64,000 bases of DNA from Fidelibacterota bacterium (GCA_947476625.1 CANJRA010000006.1:1-64000), one strand, 5' to 3'. Shown: positions 8,579 to 17,208, numbered from the stretch's first letter. Notes: generated from the sequence alone by a model not told the origin. Program-made: numbers and translations.

Positions 8579-9916
8579 TCAGGTCAAGCCATACGCCTTG
8601 GCGAGAATTTCAATCGGGTGATAGGCGCGCTGACCGTCCGATCCGCCTTCCGCATTTTCCATCCCCTGCGCGAGATGCTTGCCGGCCAGCGGACACTCAG
8701 ACGCGAGATAACCTTTCTTCGCATCAACCGCGCGGCGCACCGTTTGCCGCGCGAACTTAGTGGCGATCTCGAAGTTGCCTTTTTTCACACCCCATGACCC
8801 GCCGTGACCCGAACAGCGTTCGATCACCGAGACATCTGTTTCAGGAATCAGCCGCAGCATCTCTGCGCCCATGTTTCCCATAGTTTGCGCGCGCGCGTGA
8901 CATGCCATATGCAGCGCCACGCCGCCCGGCACGGCTTGCAAACCCTCGGCCATGCCTTCCTTGTCGGCGATTTCGACAACGTACTCGGTGATGTCGTAGG
9001 TCGCCTTCGCCAAGGCTTGGACGTTCTCGTCGTCGGGCACGATCAGCGGCCACTCGAATTTCATCATCAGCGCGCAACTCGGCACCAGCGCGATGATGTC
9101 TTTACCTGCGTCGATATAAGGTTTCAGCGCAGCGGCCGTGCTGCGGGCTTTCTCGGCCACGCGCTTCAAATCGCCTTGCTCGAGCTGTGGCATGCCGCAA
9201 CAGCCGGGATAAACCACTTCAGCGTCGACGCCGTTCTTGGCCAGCACGTACAACGCGGCTTCGCCAATGTCGGGATTATTGTAGTTGGCAAAGCACGTCG
9301 CGAAGATCGCGGCCTTGCGACCAAACGCAGGGGCCTTTTGATTGATCTCCGGCGGGGCTTCCTTGGCGCGCGCCATGAAGGTTTTGCCGTGATACTTCGG
9401 CAGCTCCACATTGCGGTCGACGCCCGCCACTTTCTCCAGCACCGGACGAGTCAGCACATTGCCGCGCTTCGAGCCCCAGTTGGCCAGCGCCGGGATCACA
9501 CCGGCGATCTTGCCGTTGCGGTCGGTCTCGGTGATTTGTTCATCAAAGAACGGCGTGCCGTGCTTTTCACGTTCGGCCACACGATAGCGCAACATCAAGT
9601 GCGGAAAGTCGATGTTGAAAGCGTGCGGCGGCACGTATGGACACTTCGTCAGGAAGCACATGTCGCACAACGTGCAGGCGTCGACGACTTTCTTGAAATC
9701 GGCGCTTTTTACGCCGTGTAATTCTTCGTCGCCGGCAGCGTCTACCAAATCAAACAGACGCGGAAAAGAATCGCACAAATTGAAGCAGCGGCGGCAGCCG
9801 TGACAGACGTCGAATTGGCGGCGCATTTCCGCGTCCAGTTTATCGGCGTCGATATAGTCCGGATTGTTCCAATCGATGACGTGCCGCGTCGGGGCTTCGG
9901 GGCTGCCTTCTCTCAT
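8579..9916 (-). CDS. Heterodisulfide reductase/GlpC-type Fe-S oxidoreductase
   Basis: A 445-residue (Fe-S)-binding protein. Two ferredoxin-like clusters are visible: CHGCRRCFNLC (C38, C41, C44, C48) and CTLCDMCFLTKC (C81, C84, C87, C92). The C-terminal half carries CCG-type cysteine motifs, including YPGCCGMPQ and ERCSGHGGSWG, as in HdrB/GlpC proteins that pass electrons between quinones, flavoproteins or thiols. There is no membrane segment. Between rubrerythrin (upstream) and DUF3501 (downstream), it probably supplies electrons to the rubrerythrin. A terminator hairpin separates it from the rubrerythrin gene, so read-through or a separate promoter is needed. Confidence 0.88.
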   Translation of the reverse strand: MREGSPEAPTRHVIDWNNPDYIDADKLDAEMRRQFDVCHGCRRCFNLCDSFPRLFDLVDAAGDEELHGVKSADFKKVVDACTLCDMCFLTKCPYVPPHAFNIDFPHLMLRYRVAEREKHGTPFFDEQITETDRNGKIAGVIPALANWGSKRGNVLTRPVLEKVAGVDRNVELPKYHGKTFMARAKEAPPEINQKAPAFGRKAAIFATCFANYNNPDIGEAALYVLAKNGVDAEVVYPGCCGMPQLEQGDLKRVAEKARSTAAALKPYIDAGKDIIALVPSCALMMKFEWPLIVPDDENVQALAKATYDITEYVVEIADKEGMAEGLQAVPGGVALHMACHARAQTMGNMGAEMLRLIPETDVSVIERCSGHGGSWGVKKGNFEIATKFARQTVRRAVDAKKGYLASECPLAGKHLAQGMENAEGGSDGQRAYHPIEILAKAYGLT

Positions 9917-9962
9917 GTCTGGTCCGCCAAGATGGTGTGGAGATATCCGTTGTTAAAAAAGT

Positions 9963-9997
9963 AAACCGGCCGATGGAGTTTGGTCATCGGCCGGTTT
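9963..9997 (-). terminator. Intrinsic terminator between rubrerythrin and the Fe-S oxidoreductase
   Basis: A perfect 13-bp stem (AAACCGGCCGATG and its complement, 9-nt loop) is followed on the minus strand by ACTTTTTT. It should end rubrerythrin transcripts before the oxidoreductase gene. Confidence 0.8.
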
Positions 9998-10025
9998 GAA
10001 AAGCGTCGCTTAAGACCTCGTTCTC

Positions 10026-10445
10026 TTAGCTAAGGGTATCAAGCGCTTTCTGGAAACGGCCGGCGTGAGACTTTTCAGCCTTCGCCAGTGTCTCAAACCA
10101 ATCGGCGATCTCATCGAAGCCTTCTTCGCGGGCCGACTTGGCCATACCCGGATACATGTCGGTGTACTCATGGGTTTCGCCGGCGACCGAAGCCTTCAAG
10201 TTGTCTTTGGTTTCGCCGATGGGATAACCGGTGGCCGGGTCTCCCACGGCTTCCAGATATTCGAGGTGACCGAACGCATGGCCGGTTTCGCCTTCTGCGG
10301 TCGAGCGGAAGAGGGCGGACACTTCGTTCTGGCCTTCGACGTCGGCCTTCTGCGCGAAATAGAGATAGCGGCGGTTGGCCTGGCTTTCGCCGGCAAAGGC
10401 GGCTTTCAGATTGCCTTCGGTTTTGGAGCCTTTGAGGTTTGCCAT
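10026..10445 (-). CDS. Rubrerythrin family di-iron protein
   Basis: A 139-residue ferritin-like four-helix protein. The di-iron ligands are readable as paired motifs: Glu20 in AGESQANRRY, EGETGHAFGH, AGETHEYTDMYP and AKAEKSHAGRF near the C-terminus. It lacks the C-terminal CxxC rubredoxin domain of classical rubrerythrin, so it needs an external electron donor, plausibly the adjacent Fe-S oxidoreductase. Family function is reduction of hydrogen peroxide or oxygen. The promoter carries a palindrome matching the Irr iron-control element, and irr itself is the next gene upstream. Confidence 0.92.
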   Translation of the reverse strand: MANLKGSKTEGNLKAAFAGESQANRRYLYFAQKADVEGQNEVSALFRSTAEGETGHAFGHLEYLEAVGDPATGYPIGETKDNLKASVAGETHEYTDMYPGMAKSAREEGFDEIADWFETLAKAEKSHAGRFQKALDTLS

Positions 10446-10519
10446 ATGTCCCTCTTCTAATGGAATGAGTTGATGGATTTCCGGAACGCACGGAAAGCGT
10501 GCTCAGCGTTCATCTGTCT

Positions 10520-10568
10520 GATGTACACTGGCGTGGCATCGGTGTCAAGAAGATTAGAATTATTCTAA
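10520..10568 (-). promoter_or_regulatory. Rubrerythrin promoter with Irr (ICE) box
   Basis: The palindrome TTAGAATTATTCTAA at 10554-10568 matches the alphaproteobacterial iron control element bound by Irr (TTAGAA, three bases, TTCTAA). Just downstream on the minus strand lie a consensus -35 TTGACA (10543-10548) and, after 17 nt, a weak -10 TACATC (10520-10525). The box centre falls near -47 relative to the expected start. The palindrome is seen directly; regulation by Irr is inferred from the match and from the adjacent irr gene. Confidence 0.72.
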
Positions 10569-10611
10569 GTTGTTGCGAGCCAGTCGCAAGCAGCCGCCCC
10601 AGATGAAGGAA

Positions 10612-11034
10612 TCAGCCCTTCAGGCGAACAATCACATCAACGCGCGAAATTTTCGCGCCGCCCGGTGGGGCCGGCAAAGCCGCGATGCTGACCTGATGTG
10701 CGGCGATGTCTTCCAAGCGACCCGATTGCTCGAAGTAAAAGTGATGATGATCGCCGGTGTTGGTATCGAAATACGAGCTGCTGGAATCGATCGATATTTC
10801 GCGCAGCAAATCTTTCGACGTGAAATCATGCAGAGCATTATAAACCGTGGCCAGCGATACATCGACGCGCTGGGCTTTGGCTTCATTGAAAAGCTGCTCG
10901 GCGCTGACGTGCCGATGACCGCGCGCGAACAACAACTTGGCCAAGGCGAGACGCTGGCGCGTCGGCCTCAGGCCTGCATCGCGCAGACGCTCCAGAACAG
11001 TGACGTTACCGGCCGATGGGATCTTGGGGCGCAT
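10612..11034 (-). CDS. irr: Fur-family iron response regulator Irr
   Basis: A 140-residue Fur-superfamily regulator. The N-terminal winged helix is GLRPTRQRLALAKLLFARGH. The dimerisation half contains SSYFDTNTGDHHHFYFEQSG, whose three histidines (about 96-98) are the Irr signature used for haem-dependent control rather than the Fur zinc/iron sites. Cysteines of the Fur structural zinc site are absent. In alphaproteobacteria Irr senses haem and binds ICE boxes; one lies just past its stop, in the rubrerythrin promoter. An irr-rubrerythrin pairing is common in this class. Confidence 0.92.
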   Translation of the reverse strand: MRPKIPSAGNVTVLERLRDAGLRPTRQRLALAKLLFARGHRHVSAEQLFNEAKAQRVDVSLATVYNALHDFTSKDLLREISIDSSSSYFDTNTGDHHHFYFEQSGRLEDIAAHQVSIAALPAPPGGAKISRVDVIVRLKG

Positions 11035-11355
11035 GATGAAAACCTAATGTTGTCAGTATACATAAGCCTCTTTCGGATCTTTTTGAAGCCCGGAGGGAGG
11101 GTGACAATAGATATTCACTCAACCCTGCCGGCGAAGGCCCCCGGAAGGAAGTGGTGGATCGACGAGCCGTTTGGGGGGATGAGGGGGAGGGGAAGCGGCC
11201 CGGTCGATCCACCGGCGGTTCCCGAAGGAACCGTAGTCAGAAGGGCGATGCGTCGTTGAAGGAAGGATCACCATGGCGTCCAATTGTGGTTCAACTAGGG
11301 CACGAAACTAACAATTCTGTCAGGTTTTGGGCGCTGAAACGCGCTCATAGACGCG
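11035..11355. other. Gene-free interval with strong secondary structure
   Basis: No credible protein gene is seen in these 321 nt. Two stable stems stand out. GGTGGATCGAC (11153-11163) pairs with GTCGATCCACC (11203-11213), enclosing a purine-rich GGGGGGATGAGGGGGAGGGG track; then CGGTTCC-CGAA-GGAACCG forms a 7-bp hairpin at 11216-11233. The interval must contain the irr promoter (minus strand), but no clear -10/-35 pair was found. A plus-strand ATG at 11273 opens only 12 codons. A small structured RNA or a long irr leader are both possible; I do not recognise a known RNA family. Confidence 0.45.
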
Positions 11356-11399
11356 CCAATAAAAAAGGCGGGAAGCTGACTTCCCTGCGTTTTTATTGG
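11356..11399 (-). terminator. Terminator of the cold-shock gene, possibly bidirectional
   Basis: Two 20-nt arms (starting CCAATAAAAAAGGCGGGAAG) pair around a CTGA loop with only two interior mismatches. A/T tracts on both sides of the GC core make it usable in either direction. It lies 22 nt beyond the cold-shock gene stop. Confidence 0.75.
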
Positions 11400-11420
11400 G
11401 TTATTTCGCGTTCCGGCCGG

Positions 11421-11927
11421 TTACGCCGGCACCGGGCTCAAGATTTCAACGCGGACCGCCATGGGGCCTTTTTTGCCCGGGCGTACATGCATGCGGATGC
11501 GCTTGCCCGATTCAAGCCGGTCAAGATTCGAGCGCTGCAGCGCGCCGATACCGATGAACACATCGGCGCCGCCATCGCTTGGCATGCCGAAACCGTAGCC
11601 CTTATCCACGGCGAAGAATTTGATTTCACCGTCAATGACGATGTCTTCTTCTTCACCGGGCGGCATGTCGTCCGACACGGTTGAATCGTCGACGTCTCCG
11701 ATGGACGCGACCTGCGGTCCGCGCGGTCCACCAGTGAGATCGCATTTCAGCGTCGCGCCCTGTCGCAATGTGCGAAAGCCCGCTCGATGCACAACTGATA
11801 TATGCAGGAATGCGTCCGCCGACCCATCCATCGGCTCCACAAACCCGCATCCCTTCGCCGGGTTAAACCACTTAACCTTAGCGGTCACGCCCGTCTTGGC
11901 GGAATCCGTCGAAGAAGACGACTGCAT
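11421..11927 (-). CDS. Protein with two cold-shock domains
   Basis: A 168-residue protein with two CSD/OB folds joined by an acidic linker (DDMPPGEEEDIVIDG). Domain 1 (about 10-75) has AKVKWFNPAKGCGFVEP, and domain 2 (about 100-165) has GEIKFFAVDKGYGFGMP. The RNP1 cores are KGCGFV and KGYGFG. RNP2 is poorly kept in domain 2, where VFIGIGALQ replaces the usual VFVHISAL, so RNA binding there may differ. Two-domain Csp proteins are typical of alphaproteobacteria. ATG 11927 is chosen; the frame continues to a TTG at 11969, but that stretch lacks family character. Confidence 0.85.
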   Translation of the reverse strand: MQSSSSTDSAKTGVTAKVKWFNPAKGCGFVEPMDGSADAFLHISVVHRAGFRTLRQGATLKCDLTGGPRGPQVASIGDVDDSTVSDDMPPGEEEDIVIDGEIKFFAVDKGYGFGMPSDGGADVFIGIGALQRSNLDRLESGKRIRMHVRPGKKGPMAVRVEILSPVPA

Positions 11928-12112
11928 CGGATTATATTGACCTTTTATTTCCCCACCCCGAGAAACCAAACTTTACACCATATTTTTTGACGGTCTACAC
12001 AAAGTCGGCTTGCTCGCAGAGACACGATGTTCTCGCGCACGACTCACCCTACTTTTTGCAGCGCACACGAAAACACACTGCAGTGCGCTCGTTTGGTGAC
12101 GATGATTTTTGC

Positions 12113-13603
12113 TTAGCGCATGACGCAGTTAACCGCGTCGCGCCAACCTTTCAGCAAGGTCTCGCGGCGCGCGGTGGGCATGCAAGGTTCCGCGCGGAAG
12201 TCCATGCGCCATGCGTTTTTTATTTCATCCAACGATGAAAACAAACCGCAACCCAAGGCCGCCAAAAACGCAGCGCCCAATACTGTTGTCTCACTCACTA
12301 CGGGTCGTTCCACGGGGATGCCGGTGATGTCTGCGAGGAATTGCAGTAACCAGTTATTGGCGGACATTCCGCCGTCAACACGTAGAGCGGGTGGTGGCGC
12401 GATGCCGTCTTGGCGCAACGCGGCGAGCAAGTCGTAGGTCTGATAACAAACAGACTCCAAGCCGGCGCGCACGATATGGGCAATGCCCGAGTCGCGCGTC
12501 AAACCAAGAATCGCGCCGCGCGCATCGGGATTCCAATGCGGCGCGCCCAGTCCGGTGAACGCCGGTACGAAGCAAACCCGCCCCGTTCCGTCAGCGGCAT
12601 CCAACGCCATCGCAAGCTGTTCGGACTCGGCCGCGCTGCCAATCATTTTAGCGTTGTCGCGCAGCCATTGAATCACTGTGCCCGCGTTGAAAATGCTGCC
12701 TTCAAGCGCATAGGTCGTTTGGCCGTTGAGTTGGTAGGCGATCGTCGTCAACAGACGGTTGCGCGAAGGCAACGGACGCGCGCCGGTATTCACCAGAACA
12801 AAACAACCGGTGCCGTAAGTGCTCTTCACCATGCCCGGTTCAAAACACGCCTGACCGACCAGCGCACCCTGTTGATCGCCGACCAGCGCCGTAATCGGAA
12901 TCGCTGCGCCGAATAAAGCCGGCGCGGTGGTGCCGAAGTCACCAGCCGTATCGCGCACCTCCGGCAGCACGCTTTTGGGTACATTGAACAATGCGAACAA
13001 CGCATCATCCCAGCGTCCGGCATGAATGTCATACAGCATGGTCCGCGACGCATTGGTCGCATCGGTGGCGTGCACACGCCCGCCGGTCAAACGCCAAAGC
13101 AAAAATGTATCTATGGTTCCAAATGCCAACTCGCCTTTGTCTGCAGCCGCACGCGCGCCGGCGATGTTGTCGAGCATCCATTGCAGCTTGGTGGCGGAGA
13201 AATAAGAGTCGATCAAAAGCCCGGTTTTGTTTTGAATGGCGCCTGCGTGCCCGGCATCGCGCAAGGCCGCGCACAACGGCGCGCCGCGTCTGTCCTGCCA
13301 AACAATCGCATTCATCAGCGGCAGGCCGGTGCGGCGGTTCCACAAGGCGGTGGTTTCGCGCTGATTGGTAATCCCGAGCGCTGCGATACCGACGCTGCCG
13401 CCGGTCTTGTCGATGACCGCCCGACAAACGGTAAGCGTCGCCGCCCAGATTTCTTCGGGATCGTGTTCGACCCAGCCGTCGGCGGGATACACCTGACGCA
13501 ACGCCAGCTGCGATATCGCCAAAGGACTGCCCTGCGCGTCGAACATGACGGCGCGGGTCGATGTTGTACCCTGGTCGATGGCAAGGATGCGCGGGGCTGT
13601 CAT
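12113..13603 (-). CDS. glpK: Glycerol kinase
   Basis: A 496-residue FGGY-family kinase phosphorylating glycerol to glycerol-3-phosphate. The N-terminal phosphate loop [16 protein letters not shown] is intact, as are NQRETT (glycerol contact), [13 protein letters not shown], and the C-terminal FGGY signature region [19 protein letters not shown]. The length is that of normal GlpK. No glpF or glpD is adjacent, so this is a stand-alone gene. About 185 nt separate it from the cold-shock gene downstream. Confidence 0.96.
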   Translation of the reverse strand: MTAPRILAIDQGTTSTRAVMFDAQGSPLAISQLALRQVYPADGWVEHDPEEIWAATLTVCRAVIDKTGGSVGIAALGITNQRETTALWNRRTGLPLMNAIVWQDRRGAPLCAALRDAGHAGAIQNKTGLLIDSYFSATKLQWMLDNIAGARAAADKGELAFGTIDTFLLWRLTGGRVHATDATNASRTMLYDIHAGRWDDALFALFNVPKSVLPEVRDTAGDFGTTAPALFGAAIPITALVGDQQGALVGQACFEPGMVKSTYGTGCFVLVNTGARPLPSRNRLLTTIAYQLNGQTTYALEGSIFNAGTVIQWLRDNAKMIGSAAESEQLAMALDAADGTGRVCFVPAFTGLGAPHWNPDARGAILGLTRDSGIAHIVRAGLESVCYQTYDLLAALRQDGIAPPPALRVDGGMSANNWLLQFLADITGIPVERPVVSETTVLGAAFLAALGCGLFSSLDEIKNAWRMDFRAEPCMPTARRETLLKGWRDAVNCVMR

Positions 13604-13630
13604 GCCCGCAGTTTAGCGTACCGGATGCGC

Positions 13631-15575
13631 TTAGGCGACTTCGCTGACGTGACTGCCGGTGTCGTTTGAACTGCCGCTCAGGAACGAACCCCAATCGAAG
13701 CTGTATGATTCGTCGGTGATGTTAAAGCTCTGCGCCCACACCGGATCCTGGGCGTGCTGTTCGCTGGAGCTGTTGATCTGGCGTTCGGCGCGCTGCAGGT
13801 TGCGCTCGGTGATGATCGCCATGCGTCCGGCATTGTGATCGCGGTAGACCAGCAAGGCCATGCGGAACGCTTCGCCGCTTTGGCGCATGTATTCCCATTC
13901 GCCGCTGTGTTTCGCGAGCAGGAAGAACGCCGATCCCAACGTGTTTTGGATCGATGCCCACTGCAGCGGCGCGGTATCGGGCGTGCGCACTTGCAGCGAT
14001 TGCACGGAGCATTTCACGGCATATTCCAGCACCGGCAAGCTGCGGATGTTATCGCCGTAAACCTGAAGAATCTGCGCCAGGGTATTAGAGACTTCCGACC
14101 AGCGGATCGGATGTGTGTAACGGTTAAACGCCTGCCGCGAGGCTTGGCAGGCGTGGATGGCTTCGCGCAACGCGTTGTCGTCGCCAATCGCCATGTCGAC
14201 TTTATACAGCACGCAGCCGAGGCGGTATTTGATCAAACCCCAATCCGCGGTCTGCTTGCGGCGCGAGATATGCATCAGCGCGCGGCGGTAGGCGTCGGCG
14301 GCTTGTTCGAGGCAGTCGATGTCGTTCGTGCGTTCGGCGATGATCTGCAGCACAAGGCCGAGCTGTTGATAAAGCTGCCCCGTCAGCGGCCGCGCGCCAG
14401 GCTTCAACAGCGGTATGGAACCAGCTGCGGTCGCCTTCCAATTGCGCGCAGGTAGCGCAGACGTAGCCATAACAGAAAAGGATAGCGGCCCGCTCCAACG
14501 GCTCCATGGCCGCGGACTGGTCCAGGCCCATGGCGCGGGCGGATTGTGCAATGGCGGGTAGCGCCGAGCGCAAGATGCGGCCTTGCGGAAAACTGCGCGG
14601 GTCGATCGCGGCCAACGTCACGGCGCGGATCAACGGCACCCAGTCGGTGTAGAAATCCACCGGCACCGTCAGCATTTTCAGCGCCGTGAAACGGCCGGGT
14701 CGTTCGCCGGGGCTCGAAGAGGTCGCGGTAAAGTGCAGCTCGATGTTGCAGCCCGTGGCATCGATGTTGCCCCAGATCAGCAGATCGGCATTTACTTGAT
14801 TCATCCAGGTGCGGGCTTCGCGCGCGGCGCGCTTCATCAGATCATCGTTCAGCGTTGCGCCGACGTCCGTCAGTCCCGGCATCGTCTTGGTCAGATCGCG
14901 GTCGATGCTGGCTGCGCGCACGCCGGGGATACCGTCCAAGGCCCGGATGATGGATTTGTGCTGCAAGTCCTCGTAATCGTCGCGCAGTTTGCCGACCAGG
15001 ATCAGAACATCGGCGGGCGCGGGATTTTTGGCTTTCTTGCCGGGGCGGCGCGTCGGGTCTTTCACCACCGCGTCGAAAATCTTTTCCATGAAGTTAGGCT
15101 TGCGCTCGCCGATCAGGTTGGCGGGCAACGGTCGGCCGACGCGCACCGGCAGCGGCGTGGCGATCAGGGATTCGCTGGCAACCGGAACCGGCAGATTCGC
15201 GACCACGGCTTTATAGGCCGCAGCGCGCACCGGATCGCCGCCCTCGGGCGAACGCATGCGCCGCGCCAGCTTGGTCATGACTTTTAGCGCGGTATTCGGA
15301 TCGGCTTCGACTTGGGCCAGGAACTCGTCGCGCGGGATCGCCTTAACGGTCACGCTGCCGCGGGCGCGCGCCGAGGTCGAGCGCGGCGCGTTATCCAGAA
15401 TGCCCATTTCGCCGAACAGTTCGCCGGCTTTCAGGCGGACGATCACGACGGGGCCGTCGGCGCCTTCTTTGATCAGCTCAACCGCGCCTTCCAATACCTC
15501 GAAGGCCCAGTGGCTATCTTCGCCCTGAAGGTAAATGAACGCGCCGTCTTTGAATGTCTTGGTGACCGTTTTCAC
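13631..15575 (-). pseudogene. Cyclic-nucleotide-binding domain protein with TPR-like tail, one frameshift
   Basis: Residues 1-120 form a cNMP-binding beta-barrel (TFKDGAFIYLQGEDSHWAF, GELFGEMGILDNAPRS). A long middle region follows (DVLILVGKLRDDYEDLQHKS, about residues 190-390), and helical TPR-like repeats make up the C-terminal third. The first frame runs from 15575 and loses sense near 14395; the rest continues in another frame down to 13631. The break sits in the run CGCGCG inside TGGCGCGCGGCC (minus strand). One extra CG there would restore a continuous protein of about 648 residues. Either a real mutation or a sequencing slip; the downstream frame shows no decay. Confidence 0.75.
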
Positions 15576-15709
15576 GGGTGGCTACCCCTACGCTGACGCT
15601 TCTGCGTGACGTTGAGGCAGTAATCTCGGCTGAAACGATTTAATAAAGGTTAAACCCGCTCCACATGGTGAGAGACCAAAACGCGTACTTATTGTTGCAT
15701 ATACAACAT

Positions 15710-16171
15710 TTAGGTAAGGATGCGGGCGACATTCTCTAAAGTCTGCAGCACAGCCCCGCTCAGACTGGTTCCCAGCAGTTGCGTGAGCTGGCCCTGGGCC
15801 TGCTGCCACAGCGGTGTGGCTTCACTCAAAATCGTCCGGCCGGCATAGGTCAGGACCAGCGTATCCGGTCGCCGGCCCGCGCCGCCGCCGCTACTGACAT
15901 AACCGGCCTTGCGCAAAGGCTTGAGGTTGCGGCTGAGGGTGGTGCGATCTAACGCCAGAAGGCGCGAAATGTCTGCGGTTGAAGCACTATCGTGGGCGCC
16001 GATGGCGGCGAGAATGTTGAACTGGCTGACCTTCAGCGCGATGGGCGTAAGGGCTTCATCGAAGAGGCGCGAAATGGCCCGCGCTGCCCGCCGTGTATGG
16101 TGGCAAAGGCAGACCTCCATGATCGCTTGCGGTGAGGCATGAACCGGATCGGGGGCGTATAAGGTGACCAT
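15710..16171 (-). CDS. MarR-family transcriptional regulator
   Basis: A winged-helix repressor of 153 residues. The DNA-recognition part reads SQFNILAAIGAHDSASTADISRLLALDR and TTLSRNLKPLRKAGYVSSGGG, followed by the wing RRPDTLVLTYAGR. The frame is open upstream to a GTG at 16189, but a perfect palindrome occupies 16173-16188, so ATG 16171 (MVTLYAPDP) is the likelier start. The palindrome immediately before it suggests autoregulation. The regulated effector gene is not obvious: the flanking genes are a frameshifted cNMP-binding protein and an 83-residue unknown. Confidence 0.85.
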   Translation of the reverse strand: MVTLYAPDPVHASPQAIMEVCLCHHTRRAARAISRLFDEALTPIALKVSQFNILAAIGAHDSASTADISRLLALDRTTLSRNLKPLRKAGYVSSGGGAGRRPDTLVLTYAGRTILSEATPLWQQAQGQLTQLLGTSLSGAVLQTLENVARILT

Positions 16172-16172
16172 A

Positions 16173-16188
16173 TGATGTACATACATCA
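16173..16188. promoter_or_regulatory. Palindromic operator candidate for the MarR regulator
   Basis: TGATGTACATACATCA is a perfect inverted repeat (arms TGATGTA and TACATCA, 2-nt centre) ending 2 nt before the proposed MarR start codon. Size and symmetry fit a MarR dimer site; binding is inferred. Confidence 0.55.
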
Positions 16189-16227
16189 CAAATGGGGCAT
16201 TGCCCAGCCAATCAGACGCAAAACCGC

Positions 16228-16479
16228 TTAATCACCGCTACGTTTGATGGCGTCTTGGTAAACCCGCGCGGTCTTGCCGCCAAAGGCCGCAACGACATAA
16301 CGGTTGCCGTTGGCGTCTTTGGCAAAATCGAGGGTCATATGTCCGGATTCCAAGGCCTCCGTGGCTTCAGCGTCCTTGAGCGAGAAGGTTTTCGCCAGCG
16401 TGCCGACCAGGGCGGCAATCTCGGCATACATTTCCCGCGGATCTTTGGGCTTTTGCGGCGGCTCAGTGGGATGTGTCAT
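16228..16479 (-). CDS. Hypothetical protein, 83 residues
   Basis: A small, soluble, charged protein (MTHPTEPPQKPKDPREMYAE...). It has a helical stretch EMYAEIAALVGTLAKTFSLKDAEATEALE and a short beta-like end NRYVVAAFGGKTARVYQDAI. No known domain is recognised. Codon use follows the neighbourhood (GC-rich third positions), and no opposing frame is credible, so it is probably real. It lies upstream of the marR gene on the same strand, about 50 nt from the palindrome, and could be the first gene of that unit. Confidence 0.6.
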   Translation of the reverse strand: MTHPTEPPQKPKDPREMYAEIAALVGTLAKTFSLKDAEATEALESGHMTLDFAKDANGNRYVVAAFGGKTARVYQDAIKRSGD

Positions 16480-16662
16480 GGCGGCATCTCAAAAAAGGCG
16501 GTCTTGGGGTGCGCCTGTTTTGCGCCAAGCGATTCGCGCGCACAAGAGGATCTACGATGAGATATTCGCTATTCGTTCCTTGCGCGCGCGCGAGCCTGCC
16601 GGGAGAATGAGGCCCGTTCATAGGCCCGACTATAAGCCCGGCAATAAGAAAGCCTCCCGCAC

Positions 16663-17160
16663 ATGATTCGTCCGCGCCGCGTTCGCTCCCTGCTCGCCGC
16701 CCTGCTCCCCGCTCTGGTGCTGTTGATGGGTCAGCCCCTTGTGGCGCACGCCAAGGACATCATCGGCACCGCCCAAGACGCGGGCACATTTACAATTTTG
16801 CTGCAGGCCATGAAGGCCGCGGGACTGAATGAAGTGCTGATGCAGCCGGGCCCCATTACGCTGTTCGCGCCCACCGACGACACCTTCGCCAAACTGCCGC
16901 GTGAGTCGCTGCAGAATCTGTTGCGGCCGGAGAATAAGGAAAAGCTCAAAGCCATCCTCACCTATCACCTGGTGGACGGCAAAGCGACCTCGCGCGATTT
17001 TCTCGGCAAGCGGCTCGAGGCGGCAACCATGCAGGGTGGTTCGCTGCTGATCGATGCCACCAAGGGTGTCACAGTCGATAACGCCAAGGTCATCAAAGCC
17101 GACATCGTTGCCGATAACGGCTTTATTCACGTCATCGATACGGTGATGATTCCGAAATAA
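16663..17160 (+). CDS. Secreted fasciclin (FAS1) domain protein
   Basis: A 165-residue protein made of a signal peptide (RSLLAALLPALVLLMGQPLVAHA) and one FAS1 domain. The two FAS1 hallmarks are present: H1, TLFAPTDDTFAKLP, and H2, LKAILTYHLVDGK, with the C-terminal NGFIHVIDTVMIPK. Such single-domain proteins are exported and act in adhesion or cell-surface interactions; no enzymatic role is known. It stands alone, with 48 nt to the next gene on the same strand. No clear ribosome site precedes ATG 16663. Confidence 0.9.
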   Translation: MIRPRRVRSLLAALLPALVLLMGQPLVAHAKDIIGTAQDAGTFTILLQAMKAAGLNEVLMQPGPITLFAPTDDTFAKLPRESLQNLLRPENKEKLKAILTYHLVDGKATSRDFLGKRLEAATMQGGSLLIDATKGVTVDNAKVIKADIVADNGFIHVIDTVMIPK

Positions 17161-17208
17161 TCTGTGGATGCTTGCCCTGCGTCGCCACGGCTTTAAGGTG
17201 CGTTGCCT

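Noticed and set aside
8804-9721. A 305-codon plus-strand frame antisense to the Fe-S oxidoreductase gene.
   Set aside because: It is a codon-bias shadow of a gene with clear cysteine motifs; His/Arg-rich product without family features.
11120-11150. CCCCCGGAAGGAAGTGG resembles the SRP RNA apical loop (GTCCGGAAGGAAGCAGC).
   Set aside because: The flanking symmetrical and asymmetrical internal loops of SRP RNA cannot be formed and the AGCAGCC side is missing.
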